DNA of 48,990 nucleotides from Ga0077536 sp943370145. Its GTDB lineage: Bacteria > Pseudomonadota > Gammaproteobacteria > Ga0077536. Of the stretch, positions 33,152 through 41,283 are shown in pieces; within the stretch, counting starts at the first letter, position 1, and each line of letters opens with the position of its first letter. The notes beneath the pieces are model-generated. The model was not told the DNA's origin. It made no database searches and saw nothing but the letters and a program-made list of their open reading frames with translations. The DNA lies in the NCBI GenBank assembly GCA_943370145.1, contig CALRPY020000033.1, positions 1 through 48,990 on the forward strand, read 5' to 3'. The position numbers and the translations under genes are program-made.

Positions 33152-34612
33152 TCAGGCCGAGAGGCGGAACTCCTCGAGCCGCGGCGCGCGCATATCCTCG
33201 ACGAAGCGCTCGAAAGTCCAGGGCCAGGCCACGGGATTGCCCTGGCTGTCGAGGTACCAGCTGCGACAGCCGCTGACCCATACCGTCTTCTTCATCGCCT
33301 CCTGGACTTCGGCGAGAAAGCGCGTGGTCGCTTCGGCGGTCGGCTCGAGCGCACGGCAATCGCCGGTCTCCAGCTTCTGCAGCAGCTGTGTGATGTAGCC
33401 GAGCTGCACTTCGGAGATGCGAATCACCGAGAAATTCCCGATCGGGCTGTTCGGGCCGCACAGCATGAAGAAATTGGGGAAGCCGGGCAGCGCCACGCAG
33501 CGATAGGCCGGCGTTGATTCCGCCCAAGCCTCGTCCAGCGTCAGGCCGTCGCGGCCGGTGATCTTCATCGGGCGCATGAAATCGTGGGCGCGGAAGCCGG
33601 TCGCGAGCACCAGCACGTCGAGTTCGTGCAACTTCCCGTCGCGTGTGCGCACGCCGCCCGCCTCGATGCGCTCGATGCCTTTGGTCACCAGCGACGCGTT
33701 CGGGCGCTGGATCGCGGGATAGAAGGTGTCGGACATGATGAGACGCTTGCAGGCCGCCCGGTAGTCGGGCGTCAGCTTCGCGCGCAGTTCGGGGTCGTGC
33801 ACGTTCTGCTCGAGGTTCATCCGGCAGTAGTGCTCGATCTTGCGCTGTTCCTCCTCGTTGCCGATCACGGCTTCGGCGAAGGTCGCGCGGAAACGATCCT
33901 GCCAGTAGTCGTAGACCTCCCGCATTTTCTCCGGGTGGGCGCGGAACTCCGCGCGCTGCGCCTCGGTGTACGGTGGATTCGGATAGGCGAGCACCCACTG
34001 CGCGGTGCGCTGGAACAGCGAGAGGCGCGCGACCCGGTCAACGACGGCGCTCGTGATCTGCGCCGCGGTCGAACCCGTGCCGATGATGCCCACCCGCTTG
34101 CCGTCGAGACTCGCGGATTCGTCCCAGCACGCGCTGTGGAAACAGGGGCCGGCGAAATCGCCGAGGCCCGCGATGTCGGGATAGGCGGGACGGTGCAGGA
34201 AGCCGGTCGCGGCGATCACCGCGTCGAAGCGCTCCTCGCCGCCGTCCGCGAGCCGGAGGCGCCAGCCACAGTCGGCGTAGTCGGCGCGGACGATCTCGCT
34301 GTTGAGCCGCACGCGGCCCGCCACGTCGTATTTCGCGACGACGCGCTCGAAATAGGCCTGGATCTCGGGGCCGAACGCAAAGAGGTGGCTCCACTCCGGG
34401 TTCGGTTCGAACGCATACGTGTAGCTGTGCGACGGCACGTCGCAGGACAGGCCCGGGTAGCGGTTCTCGCGCCAGGTGCCGCCGATGCGATCCGCCTTCT
34501 CGAAGATCGTGACGTCGTCGAACCCCGCCTCGCGCAGCTTGATGCCGCACAGGATGCCGGACATGCCGGCGCCAATCACAGCGACCCGGAAGGGCTTGCG
34601 GGCCTCGCTCAT
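33152..34612 (-). CDS. type I Baeyer-Villiger flavin monooxygenase
   Basis: A 486-residue FAD/NADPH enzyme that inserts oxygen next to a ketone carbonyl to give an ester or lactone. The Baeyer-Villiger fingerprint FxGxxxHxxxW(P/D) reads F153 to D164 (FAGPCFHSACWD). FAD-binding GAGMSG lies at 14-19, NADP-binding GTGSTA at 178-183, and ATGF-type linkers are present (IAATGFLHRP, LATGFRAHDF). The stop is 34 bases downstream of the repeat cluster edge toward the di-iron operon. It overlaps the citryl-CoA-lyase-like gene by four bases. Ketone substrate unknown. Confidence 0.94.
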   Translation of the reverse strand: MSEARKPFRVAVIGAGMSGILCGIKLREAGFDDVTIFEKADRIGGTWRENRYPGLSCDVPSHSYTYAFEPNPEWSHLFAFGPEIQAYFERVVAKYDVAGRVRLNSEIVRADYADCGWRLRLADGGEERFDAVIAATGFLHRPAYPDIAGLGDFAGPCFHSACWDESASLDGKRVGIIGTGSTAAQITSAVVDRVARLSLFQRTAQWVLAYPNPPYTEAQRAEFRAHPEKMREVYDYWQDRFRATFAEAVIGNEEEQRKIEHYCRMNLEQNVHDPELRAKLTPDYRAACKRLIMSDTFYPAIQRPNASLVTKGIERIEAGGVRTRDGKLHELDVLVLATGFRAHDFMRPMKITGRDGLTLDEAWAESTPAYRCVALPGFPNFFMLCGPNSPIGNFSVIRISEVQLGYITQLLQKLETGDCRALEPTAEATTRFLAEVQEAMKKTVWVSGCRSWYLDSQGNPVAWPWTFERFVEDMRAPRLEEFRLSA

Positions 34613-35394
34613 GGCGCGTCGTCCTCCATGTCGCTCTGGTAGGCGATGTCGTTGGAAATCCGTTCCCAGATATGGCGCGCGGCCGGCCGTTCGCGCTCCT
34701 CGCAGATGTGGCCGACGAGGCCCGCGGCGCGGCTGATCACGGCGATGCCGCGCATCACCGCCTGCGGAATGCCGATCTCGCCGAGGACGGCGGCGATGGC
34801 GCCGGTCGCGTTGATCGTCAGGTGCTTGCCGTAGGCGCGGTCGATTTCGCGGCTCAGCGCCAGCAGCGCGTCGATGTGCTGACCGGCCACGCCCTCGGCG
34901 CGCGCGATTTCGAACAGGCGCGGCGAGCGCGGGTCGTCAGGGCGATGGATCGGGTGCCCGAAGCCGTGCAGCGGGCGGCGCGTCGCGTGATGGCGCTCGG
35001 CGATGGCGCGGGCGCGCGCCTCGACGCCTTCCGGCGCGCCGAGCATTTCGTCGATCAGCGCCGCGCAGCCTTCCATCGTGCCGATGAAGGTGCTGCCGAC
35101 GCCGAGCAGGCCGGCTGCGACGGCGGACTGCAGCGCCTCCGGCGCCGAGTCGTAGATGAGGCGCGTGGTGATCGCGCTCGGCGTCATGCCGTGCTCCATC
35201 AGCGTCACCAGCACTGCATCGAGCACCGCGGTCTGCGTGCGCGTCGGCCGCCGGCGCAGCAGGTGGAAAAGGATCATTTCCGTGAAACTCATCTTGCCCA
35301 TGAGGTCGTTCACGAGGTCCGCGTCGCGGATGACGATGCGATCGGCCGTGGAATACGAGATTCCGGTGGTGGGCGTCGGTTTGCCTGTGCTCAT
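34609..35394 (-). CDS. citryl-CoA-lyase-like (citrate synthase C-domain) protein
   Basis: A 261-residue protein corresponding to the catalytic part of citrate synthase without its large N-terminal domain, as in citryl-CoA lyases. The active-site histidines appear in LMEHGMTPS and GFGHPIHRPDDPR, with GVGSTFIGTMEGCA between. Such proteins cleave (or form) a 3-hydroxy-3-carboxyacyl-CoA type bond. The ATG has AAAGG six bases upstream. It overlaps the Baeyer-Villiger gene (ATGA), so the two are co-translated. It is divergent from a CoA-transferase that could supply its CoA-thioester. True substrate unknown. Confidence 0.85.
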   Translation of the reverse strand: MSTGKPTPTTGISYSTADRIVIRDADLVNDLMGKMSFTEMILFHLLRRRPTRTQTAVLDAVLVTLMEHGMTPSAITTRLIYDSAPEALQSAVAAGLLGVGSTFIGTMEGCAALIDEMLGAPEGVEARARAIAERHHATRRPLHGFGHPIHRPDDPRSPRLFEIARAEGVAGQHIDALLALSREIDRAYGKHLTINATGAIAAVLGEIGIPQAVMRGIAVISRAAGLVGHICEERERPAARHIWERISNDIAYQSDMEDDAP

Positions 35395-35596
35395 CTGAAC
35401 CTTTCGTCGAATGGATGGCCTGCGGGCACGCGCCGCGCAAGAGACTGGATTCTACCGGCAAACCGGTGTGGCGGACCCGCGGGCCGGCGCACGGGCGATG
35501 CTCCAGCTGGAGCAAGCGTCCGACGCGGCGCGGATAGCCAAGCGGCCGGACGGCCCGCTACCATCGAGCCAACCTGACCGAATACTGGAGGCGACC

Positions 35597-36778
35597 TTGG
35601 AACCCTTGCGCGGCATTCGCATCATCGAAGTCACGACCAACGCCTCCGGGCCGCTCGCGACGGGCATCCTCGCCGACCAGGGCGCGGACGTCATCCGCCT
35701 CGAAACCATCGGCGCCGGCGATCCGTCGCGGCACGTCGGCGGCGTGCGCGGCGGCGTGACCGGTTACACCGCCTACCTGAACCGCAACAAGCGCTCGATG
35801 GCGGTCGATCTCAAGAATCCGAACCTGCGCGAGCCGCTGCGCCGGCTCATCGCGACCGCCGACGTCTTCGTGCAGAACTCGCGGCCCGGCGCGCTCGACC
35901 GCTACGGCTATGGCTACGAGGCGCTGCACGCGGAACACCCGGACCTCATTTACGTGTCGATCTCGGGCTTTGGCGCGACGGGGCCCGCCGCGCACCAGCG
36001 CGTCTACGATCCGGTGATCCAGAGCGTTGCCGGCTTTGCCGCCGCGCAGACCACGAACGGCGTGCCGGATCTCGTGAAGACCGTGGCGAGCGACAAGGTC
36101 GCGGCGCTGACGGCCGCGCAGGCGATTTCTGCCGCGCTGTTCGCGCGCGAGCGAGGGCTTTGCCGTGGCCAGCACGTCGAACTGTCGATGCTCGACGCAA
36201 GCCTCGCCTTCCTGTGGCCGGAGGTCTACTGGAACCACAGCTTCGTCGGCAGCGAAGGCTTCACGCCCAAGCCCCTGATCGCGGAGTTCTATCGCCTGCT
36301 CCCGACCCGCGACGGCTACATCACGATGATCGTCGTCGGCGACGACGAGTTCAAAGGCGCCTGCGATTCGCTCGAACTGCCCGGGCTGCTCGCCGAGCCG
36401 AAATTCCGCACCCTGTCCGATCGTTTCGCGAACTACGGCGAGCTGTTCGCCGAGTTCGAGAAGGGCACCGTGCGCCTGACGACCGCCGAGGTCGTCGCGC
36501 GCATGGACAAGGCCGGCGTGCCCTGCGCGAAGGTCAACACGCTCGACGAGGTGATTGCCGACCCGCGCGTCACCGCGCGCGACAGCGTCATCGAATACGA
36601 TCACCCGCAGGCCGGACGCCTGCGCCAGGCGCGACCCGCCGCAATCTTCGGCGGCGAGCCGAACGGCGTGCGCCTGCCGTCACCGGGCCTCGGGCAGCAC
36701 ACGGTGGAACTGCTGCAGTCCGTCGGCTGCCAGGACGCGGAGATCGAGGCACTGCGCGCGGCGGGCGCAATCAACTGA
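35597..36778 (+). CDS. class III (CaiB/BaiF) CoA-transferase
   Basis: A 393-residue formyl-CoA-transferase-family enzyme that moves CoA between carboxylates. Conserved segments: LRGIRIIEVTTNASGPLA, ILADQGADVIRLE, YTAYLNRNKRSMAVDLK, VFVQNSRPGALDRYG and LIYVSISGFGATGP. The start is a TTG with GGAGG five bases upstream; the longer frame to 35411 lacks family sequence. It is divergent from the citryl-CoA-lyase-like gene (202 bases between starts), a pairing that hints at one making the thioester and the other cleaving it. Substrates not defined. Confidence 0.92.
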   Translation: MEPLRGIRIIEVTTNASGPLATGILADQGADVIRLETIGAGDPSRHVGGVRGGVTGYTAYLNRNKRSMAVDLKNPNLREPLRRLIATADVFVQNSRPGALDRYGYGYEALHAEHPDLIYVSISGFGATGPAAHQRVYDPVIQSVAGFAAAQTTNGVPDLVKTVASDKVAALTAAQAISAALFARERGLCRGQHVELSMLDASLAFLWPEVYWNHSFVGSEGFTPKPLIAEFYRLLPTRDGYITMIVVGDDEFKGACDSLELPGLLAEPKFRTLSDRFANYGELFAEFEKGTVRLTTAEVVARMDKAGVPCAKVNTLDEVIADPRVTARDSVIEYDHPQAGRLRQARPAAIFGGEPNGVRLPSPGLGQHTVELLQSVGCQDAEIEALRAAGAIN

Positions 36779-36844
36779 ACGTCCCCGGCCTGTGCGGCAG
36801 TGCCGGGCAGGCCACCGTCCATCAATCAGGAAAAGGAGTTCCTC

Positions 36845-37291
36845 ATGCGTAAAACCCTGCTTTGCGGCGTGCTGGGCCTGGCGTTCGTCGCGCCGTCCGG
36901 CGCGGAAGTCGGCGTATCGATCCGCATCGGCGAACCGGGCTTCTACGGCGCGATCGACATCGGGGATTTCCCGAGCCCGCGCCTGATCTACGGCCAGGCC
37001 CGACTCATCACGCCGGGCGAGCATCGCGGCCGGCCGCTGTACCTGCACGTGCCGCCGGGCCATGCGAAGCACTGGGACGAGCACTGCCACGAGTACAACG
37101 CCTGCGCCCATCCCGTCTATTTCGTCGAGGAGCGTTGGTACAACGACACCTATGTGCCACGTTACCGCGAACGCCACGCGCAGGAGGGCGAGCGGCACGG
37201 GCGGGGGGGCGGTAAGGGCGACGGCAAGGGCGGCGGCCACGGGCACGGCAAAGGCAACAGCCCGGAGCAGGGCAAGGGACGCAAGGACTGA
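36845..37291 (+). CDS. secreted protein with Gly/His/Lys-rich tail
   Basis: A 148-residue exported protein. After a signal peptide (MRKTLLCGVLGLAFVAPSGA) comes a conserved-looking core with IGEPGFYGAIDIGDFPSP, a YLHVPPGHAKHW motif and CHEYNACAHPVYFVEERWY with paired cysteines. The last 35 residues are Gly/Lys/His-rich (GGGKGDGKGGGHGHGKG), which could bind metal or nucleic acid, or be disordered. I have seen this core in hypothetical proteins but know no function. The ATG has AAGGAG six bases upstream, and the next gene converges across a terminator hairpin. Confidence 0.8.
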   Translation: MRKTLLCGVLGLAFVAPSGAEVGVSIRIGEPGFYGAIDIGDFPSPRLIYGQARLITPGEHRGRPLYLHVPPGHAKHWDEHCHEYNACAHPVYFVEERWYNDTYVPRYRERHAQEGERHGRGGGKGDGKGGGHGHGKGNSPEQGKGRKD

Positions 37292-37314
37292 AGCCGCACC
37301 GACCTCTTCAACAG

Positions 37315-37348
37315 GCTCCACCTCTCCCGCGTGCGGGAGAGGTGGAGC
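37315..37348. terminator. bidirectional hairpin terminator
   Basis: Perfect 16-base arms (GCTCCACCTCTCCCGC and its reverse complement) with a two-base loop GT, placed in the 61-base gap between convergent genes. No U-run is present, so it is a strong hairpin rather than a proven terminator. Its core CTCTCCCGCGTGCGGGAG also recurs in degenerate form near 44113. Confidence 0.7.
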
Positions 37349-37352
37349 GATC

Positions 37353-37880
37353 TCAGTCTCGCACCCGACGCCGGCCCGTGATCATCGACAGCGGCAGGTT
37401 CTCGCGCAGGCGCAGGCTCTCGACCAGCGCGGCGAGGATGTGCAGGCCGACGAGGCCGGCGAGGCCGTTCGCGACCAGTTCGTGGACTTCCTCCAGCCAC
37501 TCCTCGCCCCAGAAATAGTCGATCTCCTCGAGCATGAAGCCGGTGACGCCGAGGCCGAGCATGCACAGCATCATCAGGATCATCACGAGGCCGCCGAGTG
37601 GCGAATGTCCAAGGCGATGGATGTCGGAGCCGCGCAGCAGCGCCGACACGTGGGCCTGCAGGCGTTCGCGCGTGGGCCAGAAGTCCGACCACGCCGCCGC
37701 GCCGCTGGCGACGAAGCCCCAGACGAACCGGATCGCGAGCCAGGCCACGGCGTAGTAGCCGAGCCAGCGATGCCAGGCTTCGCCTTCTTCGGTGAGGAAG
37801 TAATTACCGAAGAAGGCGATGGCAAGGGACCAGTGACACAGCCGCACCAGCGGGTCCCACAGGCGCACGGTGCGCGTCAT
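37353..37880 (-). CDS. cytochrome b561-type membrane protein
   Basis: A 175-residue inner-membrane di-heme cytochrome b of the b561/hydrogenase cytochrome b group, with about four transmembrane helices. Candidate heme histidines sit in PLVRLCHWSLAI, EAWHRWLGYY, EVHELVANG and VGLHILAAL. It overlaps no other gene and starts five bases after the PepSY gene stop, so it is its downstream partner. PepSY-plus-cytochrome-b pairs are common and usually thought to handle ferric or membrane electron transfer. Confidence 0.9.
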   Translation of the reverse strand: MTRTVRLWDPLVRLCHWSLAIAFFGNYFLTEEGEAWHRWLGYYAVAWLAIRFVWGFVASGAAAWSDFWPTRERLQAHVSALLRGSDIHRLGHSPLGGLVMILMMLCMLGLGVTGFMLEEIDYFWGEEWLEEVHELVANGLAGLVGLHILAALVESLRLRENLPLSMITGRRRVRD

Positions 37881-37885
37881 CGATC

Positions 37886-38155
37886 TCAGTCCTCGATCTT
37901 CGTCTTCACGGCCTTGCCGCTGACCGGGTCGAAATAGATCTCGACCTTCTTCCGGTCTTTGTCCCAGCCGTAGATTTCATAGCAGTTGCCCTTGGTGACC
38001 TTGAACTTCTTGATGTCGAAGCCCTGGGCCTTCAGGTTGTCCTGGAATTTCGCCTGGTCCTGCCACTGCGCCTGATCGGCGGTGGTGCATTCCGGGCCGG
38101 CGAAGGCCAGCGGGCTCGTGAGGGCCAGTGACAGCAACAGATAGTTCGAACGCAT
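37886..38155 (-). CDS. secreted PepSY-domain protein
   Basis: An 89-residue exported protein with a signal peptide (YLLLSLALTSPLAFA) and a small PepSY-like domain: FDIKKFKVTKGNCYEIYGWDKDRKKVEIYFDPVSGKAVK. Two cysteines (ECTTAD and GNCYEI) may pair. The short PepSY form with a cytochrome b follows the usual arrangement. GGAG lies about eight bases before the ATG, and a palindromic operator candidate lies 45 bases upstream. It is co-oriented with GMC oxidoreductase upstream but separated by 175 bases. Confidence 0.88.
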   Translation of the reverse strand: MRSNYLLLSLALTSPLAFAGPECTTADQAQWQDQAKFQDNLKAQGFDIKKFKVTKGNCYEIYGWDKDRKKVEIYFDPVSGKAVKTKIED

Positions 38156-38199
38156 GGGGATTCTCCGACGTGAAAGTGTGCGCAGCCTAGCAGGTGAAG

Positions 38200-38216
38200 A
38201 TTAAGCGATGCTTAAT
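38200..38216 (-). promoter_or_regulatory. palindromic operator candidate before PepSY-cytochrome operon
   Basis: ATTAAGCGATGCTTAAT is a perfect 7-base-arm palindrome with a three-base centre. On the minus strand it reads TTAAG-CATCG-CTTAAT, close to the YTTAAK-N5-YTTAAK box of PmrA/QseB-type OmpR regulators. Such regulators often control PepSY/cytochrome b genes. It is 45-61 bases upstream of the PepSY start. No OmpR-family gene is present in this window. Confidence 0.45.
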
Positions 38217-38330
38217 GCGCGGGTGATGTGGATGCCGCCATTGCGGCGCAGGCTACGGCGCCTGCGTGAGGCGGCAGGCACAACCGCCCCCGCGCCACCC
38301 GCGGGGCGCGGGGGAGTGAGCAGGCCAGGC

Positions 38331-39881
38331 TCAGATCGCGTTCGCGCGCAGCTGCTCGACGATGTGCTGCGCCTGGCGCATCGCGAGTGTCACGATGGTC
38401 AGGGTCGGCGGCGCGGCGGCGGAGGTCGCGAACTGGCTGCCGTCACTGATGAAGAGGTTCGGCACGTCGTGCGTGCGGCCGAAACCGTTGCACACGCCCT
38501 CGGCCGGGTCCGCGCTCATGCGGCAGGTGCCGAGATTGTGGATGACGGTGCGCGACTGCTTTGCGAGCGTGTGGGTCGCGCCGAGGGACTTGAAGATTTC
38601 CACGCCGTTCTTCAGCGCGTAGTCCATCAGCGCGAGGTCGTTCGCGTGGTAACGCTTCGTGACGTGCGCCACCGGCAGTCCGTGCGCGTCACGCAGGGCG
38701 TCGTCGAGCGTGATCCGGTTGTCGGCGACCGGCATGTCCTCGCCGAGCACCGCCGCGGACACCGCGTTGGGATAGGCCTCCATCAGCTTGGCGAACTCCG
38801 TGCCGAAGCCGGCGGGATCGATCTCGTTCGGCCACGACGGCACCTGGATGCCGCGCGACACATAGAGGAAACCACCCGAGAAGCCGCGCGTCGCATCGTG
38901 CGCCATGTCGTCGGCGACGAGTCCGGAGTTGGTGCTGCCGCGGTAGTTGTGGACCTCGCCCGGCAGGATCGCAATAACGCGGCCGACGAGGTCGGTCATG
39001 TAGTGACGCCCGACCTGGCCGGCATCGTTCGCGAGCCCCTGCGGGAAGCGACCGGAGGCCGACAGCAGCAGCAGGCGCGGCGTCTCGATGCCGTTGGCGG
39101 CCACGCAGACCACGCGCGCGCGCTGGCGCTGCTCGCGGCCGGCGGCGTCCACGTAGGCCACCCCCGTCACGCGCCCGGCGGCGTCGTGCTCGATTTTCGT
39201 CACATGGCACTGCTGGCGGAGTTCGAAGCGGCCGGTGGCGAGTGCGCGCGGGATCTCGGCATGGGTGCTCGACCATTTGGCGCCGATCAGGCAGCCGCTG
39301 GTGCAGAAGCCCATCTGCCGGCAGGCCGGACGGCCGTCGTGCGGCACGGTGTTGATCGCGAGATGGCCGTTCGAGACTTTCCTGTAGCCGCGGCGCCGCG
39401 CACCGATTTTCAGCAGCTCGCTGTTGTTGTGGTCCGGGATGTCGGGCTTGTCGTTCAGGCCGCTGACGCCCATGCGCTGCTCGGCCTGCGCGTACCAGGG
39501 CTCGAGATCCGCCAGCGTGATCGGCCAGTCGACGAGGCTCGTGCCCGGCAGCGCGCCGTAGGTCGTGCGCGAGCGCATCTCATGCGCCTGCCGGCGCAGG
39601 GATACGCCCCCCCAGAAGTTGGTGGTGCCACCGACGGCCTTGGCCTGCAGCACCGGCAGGTCCGGGTAGAGGTCACCGTCGAAGCTGCGCGGGTCGCTCC
39701 AGCGGGTGCGGGCATAGAAAGCGGGCAGGTTCTGTTCGTAAACCGCCGGTTGGCCGGCTTCGAGACAGACCACGCTCGCGCCGAGCCGGGTGAGTTCGGC
39801 CGACAAGGTGCCGCCGCCGGCGCCGGACCCGATGACGACGACGACCGAGTCGTCGTCGAGGGCGAAGGTCTTCGTGCTCAT
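38331..39881 (-). CDS. GMC-family FAD oxidoreductase (large subunit)
   Basis: A 516-residue flavin oxidoreductase of the glucose-methanol-choline group. The Rossmann motif VVIGSGAGGGTLSAEL is at the N-terminus; AKAVGGTTNFWGG follows near 80, and the C-terminal catalytic region HNLGTCRMSADP with PNLFISDGSQFATSAAAPP is complete. Cys-containing stretch CRQMGFCTSGC near 195-205 is common in membrane-associated dehydrogenases of this group. The ATG at 39881 starts the FAD motif; longer frame rejected. It overlaps the preceding small-subunit gene by ATGA. Probable alcohol or sugar dehydrogenase; no cytochrome c subunit adjoins. Confidence 0.9.
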   Translation of the reverse strand: MSTKTFALDDDSVVVVIGSGAGGGTLSAELTRLGASVVCLEAGQPAVYEQNLPAFYARTRWSDPRSFDGDLYPDLPVLQAKAVGGTTNFWGGVSLRRQAHEMRSRTTYGALPGTSLVDWPITLADLEPWYAQAEQRMGVSGLNDKPDIPDHNNSELLKIGARRRGYRKVSNGHLAINTVPHDGRPACRQMGFCTSGCLIGAKWSSTHAEIPRALATGRFELRQQCHVTKIEHDAAGRVTGVAYVDAAGREQRQRARVVCVAANGIETPRLLLLSASGRFPQGLANDAGQVGRHYMTDLVGRVIAILPGEVHNYRGSTNSGLVADDMAHDATRGFSGGFLYVSRGIQVPSWPNEIDPAGFGTEFAKLMEAYPNAVSAAVLGEDMPVADNRITLDDALRDAHGLPVAHVTKRYHANDLALMDYALKNGVEIFKSLGATHTLAKQSRTVIHNLGTCRMSADPAEGVCNGFGRTHDVPNLFISDGSQFATSAAAPPTLTIVTLAMRQAQHIVEQLRANAI

Positions 39882-40396
39882 GCGCGCGGACCCTCCAGCC
39901 AGTCGAGTTCGACCAGCGGTCGGTCGACGTAGCCGCCGAACGGCGCCGAGGGTCCCGGGTAGCGCAGGGCCTGCCAGGTTTCCGGCGCGTAGTAGACCAC
40001 CGAGGCGGCGGACTGGCGGGCAATCTTGAAGAACGGCGTGCCGGCGAGCGCCGCGAGCGCGGCCTCGCGCCCGGCCTGGTCGAGGCTCGCGAACTCCGCG
40101 GGCAGCGCCGCCACCCCGTCGGCGACCGGCGCGGCGGCGGCCGGGTCCGCCTTCACGCGCGCTTCGATTTTCTCGACACAGGCGAGCCAGGTCGCTTCGC
40201 CGAGGAAGCCGTGGGGGAACAGGGTGCGGCAGACGGCGTGCAGTTGCGCGGCGCGCAGGGCCTCTGCGGCCAGCGGGACCTTGGTCGCGGCGAGCGCCGG
40301 CGCGGGCAGGCCGTGGCCTGCGAGCAGCGCGGCGGCGATTGCGCCGGCCAGCAGGCGGCGTCGTTGCGGCGAGAAATTCGGATCGGACTCGGGCAT
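39878..40396 (-). CDS. gluconate 2-dehydrogenase subunit 3-like small subunit
   Basis: A 172-residue protein of the gluconate 2-dehydrogenase subunit 3 family, normally the small partner of a GMC dehydrogenase. The N-terminus has a twin-arginine signal (SPQRRRLLAGAIAAALLAG). Later come RTLFPHGFLG and VVYYAPETWQALRYPGPSAPFGG, typical of the family. ATG at 40396 chosen; a GTG three codons upstream is possible. Its stop overlaps the GMC start, so the two subunits are co-translated and may travel together via Tat. Confidence 0.88.
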   Translation of the reverse strand: MPESDPNFSPQRRRLLAGAIAAALLAGHGLPAPALAATKVPLAAEALRAAQLHAVCRTLFPHGFLGEATWLACVEKIEARVKADPAAAAPVADGVAALPAEFASLDQAGREAALAALAGTPFFKIARQSAASVVYYAPETWQALRYPGPSAPFGGYVDRPLVELDWLEGPRA

Positions 40397-40578
40397 GGGC
40401 GTCACGTCGATTGGGGGCGCGTCCCACCGACGCCGCCTGGGACGGCAACATGCCAGCCCCCGGCGGCGGCGGCGTTGACCTGGATCAGGGGAGGGCGATT
40501 CCCGCCCGCCCGGCGCCGCGCGTCGGGCGGCCGCCGACGGTCTGCTATGCTCGCCGCGACTTCCCGCGGAGCGCAGCG

Positions 40579-41205
40579 ATGAGCGAACTCGACATCTACC
40601 GGCAGCAGGGTTTCGGCCACGAGGTGGGTTTCGGCGAGCGGCCGGCGCTGCTCGTCGTCGACTTCGTCGTCGGCTTCACCGATCCCGCGCAGTACGGCGG
40701 CGGCAACATCGCCGAGGCCATCGCGAACACGCGCGGGCTGCTCGCGGTCGCGCGCGAGTGCGGCGTGCCCGTCGCTTACACCCGGATTGTCTACGCGGAC
40801 GACGGCGCGGACACGGGCGTGTTCTGCCGCAAGGCGCGCGGGCTCGAGCGCCTGACCGAGACGGCGCCCGGCTCGCAGATCGTCGCCGACCTCGCCCCGC
40901 GGCCCGGTGAGTTCATCGTGCGCAAGACCCAGCCGTCGGCCTTCTTCGGCACCATGCTCGCGCCCTGGCTGGCCGGTCGCGGCGTCGACACGGTCGTCGT
41001 CACCGGCTGCACGACGTCGGGCTGCGTGCGCGCGTCGGTGGTCGATGCGATGAGCCACAACTTCCGCACCATCGTCGCGACCGACGGCGTCGGCGATCGC
41101 GCGCTCGCGCCGCACGAAGCGAATCTTTTCGACATGGGGCAGAAATACGCGGACCTGATGTCCTGCACGGCGATCGCCGCGCGGCTGCGCGCGCTCGCGC
41201 GCTGA
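40579..41205 (+). CDS. isochorismatase-family amidohydrolase
   Basis: A 208-residue cysteine hydrolase resembling N-carbamoylsarcosine amidohydrolase and maleamate amidase. The Asp-Lys-Cys triad is Asp28 (LLVVDFVVGF), Lys116 (IVRKTQPSAF) and Cys149 in GCTTSGCVRASVVDAM, followed by a FRTIVATDGVGDR segment. The ATG at 40579 was chosen because the family domain starts there; the frame is open upstream. It diverges from the dehydrogenase small-subunit gene (183 bases) and converges on the spermidine-synthase-like gene. Substrate not determined. Confidence 0.9.
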   Translation: MSELDIYRQQGFGHEVGFGERPALLVVDFVVGFTDPAQYGGGNIAEAIANTRGLLAVARECGVPVAYTRIVYADDGADTGVFCRKARGLERLTETAPGSQIVADLAPRPGEFIVRKTQPSAFFGTMLAPWLAGRGVDTVVVTGCTTSGCVRASVVDAMSHNFRTIVATDGVGDRALAPHEANLFDMGQKYADLMSCTAIAARLRALAR

Positions 41206-41283
41206 GTCGCGCAGGACGGCCCGGGACGCGTGGAGCGGTGCCCCGGCCGGACCGGCAGTCGACGCCGCGCGGCGGTGGCCGGC

